10,950 bases of DNA from DASPKW01 sp038244055 (GTDB lineage: Bacteria; Planctomycetota; Phycisphaerae; Tepidisphaerales; Tepidisphaeraceae): the NCBI GenBank assembly GCA_038244055.1, contig JBBRTW010000229.1:1-10950 (forward strand), written 5' to 3'. Below, piece by piece: positions 1 through 6,134 of this stretch. The notes under the pieces are model-generated. The model ran no database searches. It was not told the DNA's origin and worked only from the letters and a program-made list of their open reading frames with translations. Made by a program: the position numbers and the translations under genes. Positions within the stretch are counted from its first letter, which is position 1, and every line of letters starts with the position of its first letter.

Positions 1-1
1 C

Positions 2-94
2 GGGTATCAAGGCGGGAACGCGAACCATGCCGGCTCCGACTGGGGCAGAACCTTCACACACATTTTCATTGCGGCCCCCTCACCCCACCGGTAG
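2..94 (+). CDS. possible C-terminal end of an upstream gene (partial)
   Basis: Frame 2 is open from the window edge to a TAG at 92-94 and would encode 30 residues ending in IAAPSPHR. Third codon positions are mostly G or C, as in the real genes of this window. I do not recognise the peptide, which is rich in Gly, Asn and His near the edge (GYQGGNANHAGSDWG). The other two forward frames are also open across this short span, so openness alone proves little. It could be plain intergenic sequence. Confidence 0.3.
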   Translation, partial: GYQGGNANHAGSDWGRTFTHIFIAAPSPHR

Positions 95-161
95 AGTGCA
101 ATTCCATTCCCGCCTCCCCCCTCCCGATGGTCCAGCGCGCTAGTCGCAGAGAGAAGCAATC

Positions 162-1823
162 ATGAACGCCCCCCGTCTCCCCATCCGCCGCATGATCTCC
201 AAATGCGCTTTAACGATCGCCCTCATCGTCTCCCTCGGTCATTCCCTCCGCGCCGCCGAGCCCGCCGCCGCTGTCAAACAGTCTCCCACTCCTACCGACC
301 TCAAGGGCAAAAAAGTCCTCATTCTCGGCCAATGGGATCTCACCGGTAACCACCAGTCCAATGACATCGAACGCGCCCTGATCGGCGAGCGCATCAAGGC
401 CGCCGGCGGCGAACTGCTTTCGCAGCGGGACATCATCACGATGGAAAAGGGGAAGAAAGTCACTCAACCCAGACAAGATGCCAATGACGCCCAGGTCATC
501 CTCATGGGCTCCGCCGGCGTGGGCGATCCACCGGCCGAGCAGGACCTCATCTCCAAGTTCCAATACGAATCGCGAAAGGCAGCGCTCAAATCCCAACAGG
601 ATTGGGCCGCCCAGGCCAATGATCGCGGCGCGGCCGTCTATAGCGGCGATGAAGTCCTCTCCGCCCTCGGCTTGAAGGACCCCGCCGATCTCGCCGCCGC
701 GCTCAAAGCGATGAAAAAAGCCCAGCGCGAATACGTCGCCAAAACACTCCTCAAGCCGCTGCCCGAACTCAGGTTCGAAGCCAATACCATCGCCGATTGC
801 ATCGATTTCATGCGCGATGTCTCCGGCCTCGACATCTTCGTCGATTGGCGCGCCCTCGAAGCCGCGGGATGCGGCAAGGACCTGCCCGTCACCCTCAAAT
901 GCCATGAGATTACCCCCGGGGCCGCGCTGGCGCTGATGCTCTGGCAGTCACCCAGCGCCAAGTCTGGTCCGATCGCCGCGACGCTCCAGGAGGATGGCCT
1001 CATCCTCATCACCACCGTCGCCGATCTCGAAAAGAAAAAGCTCCAGCCGCTCGCGTTCGCCCCGCCCGCGGATCAGCCGGCCGAGAAACGCCGGGTTGTC
1101 ACCGCGCAGCTCGAGCGCCGAATTCCCGAAGTCAAATTCGCCTCCACCGACCTCAAGGACACCATCGAGTTCATGCGAGATGTCTCGGGCTTGAACATCT
1201 TCATCCACTGGGCCGACCTCGAAGCCGGCGGCATCGCCACCACCGCGCCGGTCTCCCTGCGCCTGCGCGACACAAAAGCCGGCGACAGCCTCGCCCTCCT
1301 CCTCACCGGCATCTGCAACCCGGCCGACCCGATCGGATACGCTCCCACCGATTTCGGCATCGTCATCGCCCGCGTCTCCACGCTCAAAACGGCCGGCCTG
1401 CAACCGCGCTGGCCCGCCCTCCGCGCCGCCGACCTCGTGAAAAATAAAACAGCCCTTGCCCCCGTCCAGGCCCAGCTCGATCGCGAAATGCCCGAGATCA
1501 ACTTCAATAAAGTCGGCCTCAATGATGGCATCGATTTCCTCCGCGATGTCACCGGCGCGAACATCTGGGTCGACTGGAGATCTCTCAACGCCGCCGGCAT
1601 CCTCGCCGACGCCCCGATGGACCTGAAAGTCAAAAATATCCCCCTGCAAACCGCCCTCCGCCAGATGCTCGCCGCCGTCTCCACCCCCAAGATCAAGCTC
1701 GATTTCCTCATCGAAGAATCCGGCCTCATCGTGATCACGACCGCCGAGACGATTAAGAAAGGCGAGTCGATCGGAGCGCCGAGAGTGGAAAAAGATGACC
1801 CCGCGCCGGTAAAGGGCAGGTAG
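162..1823 (+). CDS. exported protein with BRCT-like region and three STN-like repeats
   Basis: This encodes 553 residues. Residues 1-32 form a Sec signal peptide: basic RRMISK, a hydrophobic ALTIALIVSL core, then a SLRAAE cleavage region. Residues about 47-173 resemble a BRCT fold: LKGKKVLILG strand, helix IGERIKAAGGELL with the typical paired glycines, DAQVILMG strand, then AAVYSGDEVLSALGL near the end. Three homologous blocks follow at about 199-290, 318-410 and 441-530. Each runs as P-E-(L/I/V)-x-F, then a (C/T/G)I-(D/E)-F-(M/L)-RDV-(S/T)-G helix, (I/V)-(D/H)-W, then V-x-L-x-(L/V)-(K/R) and a GL-(I/V)-(L/V)-I strand. This is the layout of secretin/TonB short N-terminal (STN) domains common in planctomycete exported proteins. 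No secretin barrel follows. The start at 162 has a purine-rich AGAGAGAAG just upstream and gives the complete signal peptide. The molecular role is unknown; a periplasmic scaffold is a guess. Confidence 0.82.
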   Translation: MNAPRLPIRRMISKCALTIALIVSLGHSLRAAEPAAAVKQSPTPTDLKGKKVLILGQWDLTGNHQSNDIERALIGERIKAAGGELLSQRDIITMEKGKKVTQPRQDANDAQVILMGSAGVGDPPAEQDLISKFQYESRKAALKSQQDWAAQANDRGAAVYSGDEVLSALGLKDPADLAAALKAMKKAQREYVAKTLLKPLPELRFEANTIADCIDFMRDVSGLDIFVDWRALEAAGCGKDLPVTLKCHEITPGAALALMLWQSPSAKSGPIAATLQEDGLILITTVADLEKKKLQPLAFAPPADQPAEKRRVVTAQLERRIPEVKFASTDLKDTIEFMRDVSGLNIFIHWADLEAGGIATTAPVSLRLRDTKAGDSLALLLTGICNPADPIGYAPTDFGIVIARVSTLKTAGLQPRWPALRAADLVKNKTALAPVQAQLDREMPEINFNKVGLNDGIDFLRDVTGANIWVDWRSLNAAGILADAPMDLKVKNIPLQTALRQMLAAVSTPKIKLDFLIEESGLIVITTAETIKKGESIGAPRVEKDDPAPVKGR

Positions 1824-1967
1824 TCTGGGCACTGCCCACCGCTCAGCGCCCGATGCAAAACCGCGCGGATTACATAGCAGCGCCACTCACCCAATCCTTC
1901 GCACCGCATACCGATCAAGCGCCTGCGTATCGAGCAGTATTTTCATTTCACATACTATTACACCACT
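1824..1967. other. convergent intergenic gap
   Basis: This 144-bp spacer lies between the converging STN-repeat gene and the small lipoprotein gene. It becomes AT-rich towards 1935-1970. I see no convincing stem followed by a T run on either strand. Confidence 0.6.
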
Positions 1968-2195
1968 TTACTGCAAAAACCCGCCACCCGGCTTGCGGGC
2001 CTTGCTGGCCGCTTCCTGCTCGGCCTGCGCCTGGGCCGCCTCGGGGCTGTATTTGGGCGCATAGAGCGCCTTGCGCGCCCCGTCGCTTATCCCCAGCTTG
2101 CGCGGCTCATACCCCGTCTCGGTAATATTCGAACCGCATCCGGCAACCCCGGCCAGGATCGAAACGCCCAGGATCATCAAACCAATCGCGCGCAT
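1968..2195 (-). CDS. small lipoprotein of unknown function
   Basis: This encodes 75 residues from the ATG at 2195. The N-terminus MRAIGLMILGVSILAGVAGC is a lipoprotein signal peptide ending in a lipobox-like VAGC with Cys20 as the lipidation site. The mature part is about 55 residues, polar, with an Ala/Gln/Glu-rich helical stretch (SPEAAQAQAEQEAASKARK) and a GGGFLQ tail. The start is settled by a strong ribosome binding site, GGAGG, five bases upstream; an in-frame ATG at 2231 would add 12 residues ahead of the signal peptide and lacks such a site. It lies downstream of the sulfatase on the same strand, 167 bp away, and probably has its own transcript. No function can be assigned. Confidence 0.75.
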   Translation of the reverse strand: MRAIGLMILGVSILAGVAGCGSNITETGYEPRKLGISDGARKALYAPKYSPEAAQAQAEQEAASKARKPGGGFLQ

Positions 2196-2198
2196 AAT

Positions 2199-2204
2199 TC
2201 CTCC
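2199..2204 (-). promoter_or_regulatory. ribosome binding site of the small lipoprotein
   Basis: The minus strand reads GGAGGAATTATG, a near-perfect Shine-Dalgarno sequence with short spacing. It selects the ATG at 2195 over the longer in-frame alternative at 2231. It is the clearest such site in the window apart from that of the PIN toxin. Confidence 0.8.
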
Positions 2205-2362
2205 ACAATCAACATCACGACGCCAATCCATCGGCCACAGCCTAGTAAAATCCCCTAAAAAAGCGATGGGCGGCCGGAGAAACGTGCAGGATGAAAAACG
2301 ACGCTGCGAACCGCGACAACGTCATCCATGTAACACGACGGATCAACGCCGCGGCTTGATGG

Positions 2363-4276
2363 TCATTGTTCCGGCTCGGTCGGGGCAGGCTCACCGGCGA
2401 GGATGGCTGCGGTGTATCGCGCGGCTCGGGCGACGTAGTCATCCTTGTCCTTCGCGGCTTTTTGCAGGGCGGGGAGCGCGGGTTTGGCGAAGTGGCCGAG
2501 ATGATCGAGGGCGTTGGCGGACTGGAGGCGGACGCGGTTGCTGGGGTCGGCGAGCAATGTGGTGAGCGCGGAAAGGCCTTGGCCGGCGAGAGCCTGGTCC
2601 AACCTGGCGGGGGGCGCGGGCGGCAGCGCTGGCGCGGAGGGATCGCGGGAGCGACGGGTGGAGTGCGCGATCCAGACGAGGGTCTCGGCGGCGGGGACGC
2701 GGACCTGTGGGACAGGGTCGTTGGTGGCGATTGCGATTAACGCATCTTTGGCCGGCATGGAATCGCCGCGGAGCATGAGGCAGCCCATCGCGCCCCAGTA
2801 GCGGATGATCTCGTTGGGATCTTTCATGGCCTCAATGAATTTGGGGACATTGGAGAGATCGCGCCCGGTGGCGAGGTCGGCGGCATCCATGATGCGCTGG
2901 AGGGGATAGGCTTTGTCATCTCGGCTGTTGGCGAATCCCTCGGCCGCGCAGCCTTCGGGGATGAAGCCGTTATCGCGGGTCCTGAGCATGTGATCGCGGA
3001 GGGCTTGGCGGAGCCGGGCGAGGATTTCCTTGTGCTCCGGCGAATCGACCAAGTTCTTCACTTCATCGGGATCGGTCTGGAGGTCGAAGAGCATCTCCGA
3101 AGGTTTGTCCAGCCAGAAGGCTTTCTGCACGTCATTGAGCTTGCCGGCCTTGAAGAGATTTTCCCAGACGGGCATGCCTTTCTGCTGCCAGAGATATTGA
3201 ACGTGCTGGCCATCGGGGAAGTGGGGGTTGTAATTGCGAATGTAGCGATATCGGGCATCGCGCGCGGTGCGGACGAAATCGTAGCGCTCATCCATGCGGT
3301 TGCGGAAACCGAAGGCGAATTCCTGATCGGGGCCTTTCTTCGGGCCGAGAAAAGCCTGGCCTTGGAAATATTTCGGCGCATCCACTCCGGCCAGGCTCAG
3401 GATCGTCGGCGCGAAATCGACGAACGAAACCGGCGCTTTGACGCGCGATCCCGGCTCAACCCCGGCCAGTTGCTGCCACTTCTTCGGGAAGCGCACGATC
3501 AGCGGCACATGCAGGCCCGAGTCGTAACAGAAGCGCTTGGAGCGGGGGAGGATGCCGCCGTTGTCGCCGTAGTAGAAGACGATCGTGTCTTCGGTCAGGC
3601 CATCTTCATCGATTTGCTGGAGCAGGCGCGCGACCTGTCCATCGAGCCGGCGCATGTTGTCGTAGTAGAGGGCGCGGTCGGCGCGGGTCTCGGGCGTATC
3701 GGGCGTGTAGGCCGGGATGCGGACGGAGGCGGGGTCAGTGCCGTTGGGGAGAGGGACCTGTTTGCCGTGGATGGAGGATTCGTGGGTGACCTCGTGATTG
3801 AAGACGGCGAAGAATGGCTGGCCGGGCTTGCGGTTGCGCCAGTGGGCCTTTTTGGAGGATTCATCCCATGCATCCTTCATATCGATGGGCGCGTTGTAGT
3901 CGGTCTTGGCGTTGTTGGTGGTGTAGTAGCCGGCCGCGCGGAGATAGGCGGGGAAGCCGCGCAGCTCGGCCGGTGGTTTGCCGGAGGCGCGCATGTGATT
4001 GGCCGGGGCGCAGCTCGTGGCGTACATGCCGGAGATGAGGGTGAAGCGGGAGGGCGCGCAGACGGGGGCCTGGGAGAAGCAGTTTTCGTAGAGGATGCCC
4101 TTGACGGCGAGGCTGTCGATGGTGGGCGTTCGGGCGATGGCATCGCCGTAGCAGCCGAGGTACGGGTTGTTGTCTTCGCTGACGATCCAGAGGATGTTCG
4201 GGCGCGCGGGGGGCTGGGCGCGGGAGAGGGGGGAGATCAGAAGGGCGAGGAGGAGTGTGATGAGTTTAGTGCGCAT
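2363..4276 (-). CDS. type I sulfatase (formylglycine-dependent) with C-terminal HEAT-like repeats
   Basis: This encodes 637 residues from the ATG at 4276, beginning with a signal peptide (MRTKLITLLLALLISPLSRAQ). It should hydrolyse sulfate esters or sulfamates of polysaccharides outside the cytoplasm. Seen directly: N-terminal metal-site strand NILWIVSEDNNPYLGCYGD (residues 27-45, metal ligand near E34-D35); the active-site signature C73-A-P-S-R77, where Cys73 would be oxidised to formylglycine; K124 in NNAKTDYN; and the second metal motif GDNGG (D238-N239) followed by LPRSKRFCYDSGLHVPLIVRFP. The catalytic domain resembles the heparan N-sulfatase-like group. Residues about 486-625 form alpha-helical HEAT-like repeats (for example DPNEIIRYWGAMGCLMLRG and DPSNRVRLQSANALDHLGH), an extension often found in planctomycete enzymes. 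An in-frame ATG at 4342 would place 22 extra residues, encoded partly by an intergenic repeat, before the signal peptide, so 4276 is preferred. Substrate is unknown. No sulfatase-maturase lies nearby. Confidence 0.92.
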   Translation of the reverse strand: MRTKLITLLLALLISPLSRAQPPARPNILWIVSEDNNPYLGCYGDAIARTPTIDSLAVKGILYENCFSQAPVCAPSRFTLISGMYATSCAPANHMRASGKPPAELRGFPAYLRAAGYYTTNNAKTDYNAPIDMKDAWDESSKKAHWRNRKPGQPFFAVFNHEVTHESSIHGKQVPLPNGTDPASVRIPAYTPDTPETRADRALYYDNMRRLDGQVARLLQQIDEDGLTEDTIVFYYGDNGGILPRSKRFCYDSGLHVPLIVRFPKKWQQLAGVEPGSRVKAPVSFVDFAPTILSLAGVDAPKYFQGQAFLGPKKGPDQEFAFGFRNRMDERYDFVRTARDARYRYIRNYNPHFPDGQHVQYLWQQKGMPVWENLFKAGKLNDVQKAFWLDKPSEMLFDLQTDPDEVKNLVDSPEHKEILARLRQALRDHMLRTRDNGFIPEGCAAEGFANSRDDKAYPLQRIMDAADLATGRDLSNVPKFIEAMKDPNEIIRYWGAMGCLMLRGDSMPAKDALIAIATNDPVPQVRVPAAETLVWIAHSTRRSRDPSAPALPPAPPARLDQALAGQGLSALTTLLADPSNRVRLQSANALDHLGHFAKPALPALQKAAKDKDDYVARAARYTAAILAGEPAPTEPEQ

Positions 4277-4314
4277 AGGGTGGGTTGTTGGATGTCGAAC
4301 GATGAAGGGTACGC

Positions 4315-4332
4315 CACAGAGAACACGGAGAA
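4315..4332. repeat. 9-bp tandem pair, CACAGAGAA / CACGGAGAA
   Basis: Two adjacent 9-mers differ at one base. They lie in the 119-bp gap upstream of the sulfatase. The sequence recalls the CACAGAG-type intergenic repeats that I know from planctomycete and verrucomicrobial genomes. Its position supports a sulfatase start downstream of it, at 4276. Confidence 0.5.
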
Positions 4333-4395
4333 GGGCGTGCATATTGTGACTTTATTTGCGCCTTTGCCAAATGCGCGGATGGCGTTTGCCGTGGA

Positions 4396-4626
4396 CTACG
4401 CCCCCAATGAGGCGAGAATCTCGGCCTTGACCTGGTCCCAAGGTTGCACATCTCTGGGATTTGCCCGGTGATCCGCCAGGCGCCGGTCCAACTCGGCGCG
4501 CCATTCATCGGTCAGTTCGACGTCGGCCGAATTCTGATCCAGGCTCGCCCAGAGATGCTCGATCACGTCGAGGCGGTCGGCGGGGGAGAGTTCGAGCGCT
4601 TTTTCGATGACACCGTGCTTGGTCAT
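4396..4626 (-). CDS. orphan addiction-module antitoxin-like protein
   Basis: This encodes 76 residues and matches the small 'putative addiction module component' family (TIGR02574-like). It has an N-terminal helix with LSPADRLDVIEHLWASLD and a C-terminal segment EWRAELDRRLADHRANPRDVQPWDQVKAEIL. Family members are usually antitoxins cotranscribed with a downstream RelE/ParE-type toxin. Here no toxin follows: 119 bp of intergenic DNA lead directly to the sulfatase. It is therefore an orphan or the relic of a pair. A perfect TATAAT ends nine bases before the ATG and no Shine-Dalgarno sequence is present, which suggests a leaderless or near-leaderless message. It starts 30 bp after the phosphatase gene ends, so readthrough from that gene is also possible. 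Confidence 0.8.
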   Translation of the reverse strand: MTKHGVIEKALELSPADRLDVIEHLWASLDQNSADVELTDEWRAELDRRLADHRANPRDVQPWDQVKAEILASLGA

Positions 4627-4634
4627 ATTGCTGG

Positions 4635-4640
4635 ATTATA
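4635..4640 (-). promoter_or_regulatory. candidate -10 box (TATAAT) of the orphan antitoxin
   Basis: The minus strand reads TATAATCCAGCAATATG, so the expected transcription start falls within about two bases of the start codon. No good -35 box is seen at 16-18 bp (GATGTG at 17). Inferred from sequence only. Confidence 0.45.
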
Positions 4641-4656
4641 CCTTGGGTCGACGAGT

Positions 4657-5262
4657 TCACATCGGGATTTTTTCGGTCTTGGCCGCCATCGGTGCTTGTT
4701 TTGCGATCGAGCGAATCCTCTCCTCGATCAGCCCGCGCCACCAGGGATTGACGCGAAACGCATTGAGTTCCGCGATTACCGTTTCGACTTTCATGCCCGA
4801 AGCGAGGCGGTACGCGCCGATGGCCAGGCCGGTGCGGTCGCGGCCTTCGAGGCAGTGGACGAAGACGGGCTTGGGGCAGTCGGCGAGTGTCCTGAGGAAC
4901 AGCGCGGGATCGAGCTGATCGCAGTGCCAGGAGGAGACGCGCATCGGGACGTAGCGGACGCCGGGAGGGACATCGGCCGATTCATCGACCTGCTGGAGAT
5001 CGATGATGGTTTTGACCCCCATGGCGGCGAGGGTTTTGAGGCCATCGGGCGTGGGTTTGGCGCCGCGCCAGACATCGGCGGAGATGAAGCCGAAAGTGCG
5101 GACGCCGGGGACGTGATCATCGAGAGGCACCTGCGGCTGGGCGGCGGCGGGGGTGATGATATCGGGAATGCGCGGAGCATCGGCATCGGCGGCGGGATGG
5201 GAGGCGCGGTTGGCGGCGCAGCCGGCGAGGAGGAGGAGGATGGGGAGGAGGCGGTGGATCAT
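4657..5262 (-). CDS. lipoprotein tyrosine/dual-specificity-type phosphatase
   Basis: This encodes 201 residues. A lipoprotein signal peptide (MIHRLLPILLLLAGC) places Cys15 as the lipidation site, so the enzyme should sit on a membrane outside the cytoplasm. After a linker rich in Ala and Pro, the phosphatase domain spans about 55-190: FGFISADVWRGAKPTPDGLKTLAAMGVKTIIDLQ is the usual first half, and VHCLEGRDRTGLAIGAYR carries the CX5R signature with nucleophile Cys137 and Arg143. An Asp near 115-119 in the segment WHCDQLDP could be the general acid. This matches the cysteine-dependent dual-specificity/tyrosine phosphatase fold. Its substrate is unknown; phosphoprotein, phospholipid or inositol phosphates are all possible. 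It is divergent from the antitoxin/PIN operon and followed 30 bp later by the orphan antitoxin. No clear ribosome binding site precedes the ATG. Confidence 0.85.
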   Translation of the reverse strand: MIHRLLPILLLLAGCAANRASHPAADADAPRIPDIITPAAAQPQVPLDDHVPGVRTFGFISADVWRGAKPTPDGLKTLAAMGVKTIIDLQQVDESADVPPGVRYVPMRVSSWHCDQLDPALFLRTLADCPKPVFVHCLEGRDRTGLAIGAYRLASGMKVETVIAELNAFRVNPWWRGLIEERIRSIAKQAPMAAKTEKIPM

Positions 5263-5287
5263 GTGGGGGGTGGCCGGTGCGCGGGGG

Positions 5288-5293
5288 ATTATA
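5288..5293 (-). promoter_or_regulatory. candidate -10 box of the phosphatase gene
   Basis: The minus strand carries a perfect TATAAT 25 bases upstream of the phosphatase ATG, implying a leader of about 20 nt. No strong -35 hexamer is apparent. It lies in the 76-bp divergent region shared with the antitoxin/PIN operon. Confidence 0.45.
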
Positions 5294-5302
5294 ACAGATG
5301 GG

Positions 5303-5332
5303 GGGACAGTTCGTAGGGCGATATGCTAAGAT
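5303..5332 (+). promoter_or_regulatory. candidate leaderless promoter of the antitoxin/PIN operon
   Basis: A TAAGAT hexamer at 5327-5332 is followed by exactly six bases and then the ATG at 5339, so a standard start site would be the A of the start codon. A GGGACA (four of six matches to TTGACA) lies at 5303-5308 with an 18-bp spacer. No Shine-Dalgarno sequence precedes the ATG, which fits a leaderless transcript. An overlapping alternative -10 is TATGCT at 5322-5327. Confidence 0.4.
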
Positions 5333-5338
5333 CAGTTC

Positions 5339-5629
5339 ATGGCATCGGCATCATCGGCAACATTGCGGCTGCGGCCGCTGGGCAAGCGAAACATGGCCAG
5401 ACTTCGCGCCCGGGCGAAGCGCATCGGCGTCGCGCCGGAAGATTACGCGCGGCAACTGCTGGAAAATGCGCTGACCCTGCAGCACCAGGCGGAAACGATG
5501 ACGGCGGCGGATATCCTTGGGCCGATGAGGGCAAATGCCAGCCCTGTTGATGAAGAGGAGATTGTCAAACTCGTCGAGAAGGTCAGAAGCGAGCACAATC
5601 GCAATGCCGGACGCGGTAAGAGGAGGTAA
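5339..5629 (+). CDS. antitoxin of a PIN-domain toxin pair
   Basis: This encodes 96 residues, very basic at both ends. The N-terminal part (LRLRPLGKRNMARLRARAKRIGVAPEDYARQLLENAL) looks like a ribbon-helix-helix type DNA-binding region: one strand followed by two helices. The C-terminal part (DEEEIVKLVEKVRSEHNRN) is a charged helix suited to wrapping the toxin. The main evidence for its role is the context: its stop codon overlaps the toxin's ribosome binding region and the toxin starts two bases later, the usual antitoxin-first order. Such antitoxins typically repress their own operon. A promoter immediately upstream would make the message leaderless. Confidence 0.78.
   Translation: MASASSATLRLRPLGKRNMARLRARAKRIGVAPEDYARQLLENALTLQHQAETMTAADILGPMRANASPVDEEEIVKLVEKVRSEHNRNAGRGKRR
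5621..5626 (+). promoter_or_regulatory. ribosome binding site of the PIN toxin (TTG start)
   Basis: AGGAGG lies inside the last codons of the antitoxin, five bases before a TTG at 5632. It decides this uncommon start codon. The tight coupling suggests translational linkage of antitoxin and toxin. Confidence 0.75.
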
Positions 5630-5631
5630 AA

Positions 5632-6120
5632 TTGTCTGGCGCGCTGCTTCGCGTTGTTTTGGATACCAACGTGCTGCTTGCCGGGGTGATGTCGGCCTCC
5701 TCAAGTTCACAACGAGTGGTGGATGCGCTATTGGATCGCAAAGCGATCCCGCTGGTGAGTCGTCCAATATTGGCGGAATATCGCAGGGTCTTGTTGCATC
5801 CGGAAATCGCCGCTCGTTTTCCGAATTACGATGCTGACCGGATTGAAATGACGGTGTATCGCCTCCGGTATTTCGGCGACACAATTCGAGCCCGTCGAAT
5901 CAAGTTTGAATTCCCGCGCGATCCGAACGATGCGATGTTTATCGAACTCGCCATTGCCGGACATGCCACGCACCTTGTCACGCTTGATCCGGATTTGCTA
6001 GCCTTGCCAGGAAGCCGGACCGAAGCCGGGCGACGGTTTCGCCAGCGTCTTCCGACCGTAAGCGTGGTGAAGCCCGGTGAATTTCTGGATGACCTTGAAC
6101 GTACTCGAAAGTCGCACTGA
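5632..6120 (+). CDS. PIN-domain ribonuclease toxin
   Basis: This encodes 162 residues starting with TTG. It fits the PIN_3/COG1569 group of toxin-antitoxin endoribonucleases that cleave RNA with bound magnesium or manganese. Acidic residues expected for the active site are visible: D11 in VVLDTNVLLAG, E49 in RPILAEYRRVL, D97 and D100 in PRDPNDAMFIELAIAG, and D119/D121 in HLVTLDPDLL. The length is usual for the group and the catalytic set looks complete, so the toxin is probably active and held in check by the antitoxin encoded directly upstream. The gene ends 14 bp from the 3' end of rlmN, with which it converges. Its RNA target cannot be read from the sequence. Confidence 0.88.
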   Translation: MSGALLRVVLDTNVLLAGVMSASSSSQRVVDALLDRKAIPLVSRPILAEYRRVLLHPEIAARFPNYDADRIEMTVYRLRYFGDTIRARRIKFEFPRDPNDAMFIELAIAGHATHLVTLDPDLLALPGSRTEAGRRFRQRLPTVSVVKPGEFLDDLERTRKSH

Positions 6121-6134
6121 GGCCAATTCCTTTT
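6121..6134. other. 14-bp convergent junction with T run
   Basis: Only 14 bp separate the PIN toxin stop and the rlmN stop. A run of six T (6131-6136) overlaps the rlmN stop codon, but I see no stem before it, so a true intrinsic terminator is not supported. Confidence 0.5.

Noticed and set aside
1824..1850. Intrinsic terminator after the STN-repeat gene (GGGCACTGCCC)
   Set aside because: The loop would be too small for a stable stem of useful length and no T run follows.
948..1886. Minus-strand 312-codon open frame
   Set aside because: It is antisense to the STN-repeat gene. The plus-strand product has a signal peptide and three internally homologous blocks, which the minus-strand frame lacks.
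4341..4370. Sulfatase promoter TTGGCA-18-CAATAT on the minus strand
   Set aside because: The -10 match is only three of six bases, so it was not listed as a feature.
2990..4471. Plus-strand 493-codon open frame
   Set aside because: It lies antisense to the sulfatase, whose catalytic signature and signal peptide are clear. The translation has no recognisable domain and includes repeat-derived ENTEKG. Long antisense frames are common in GC-rich genes.
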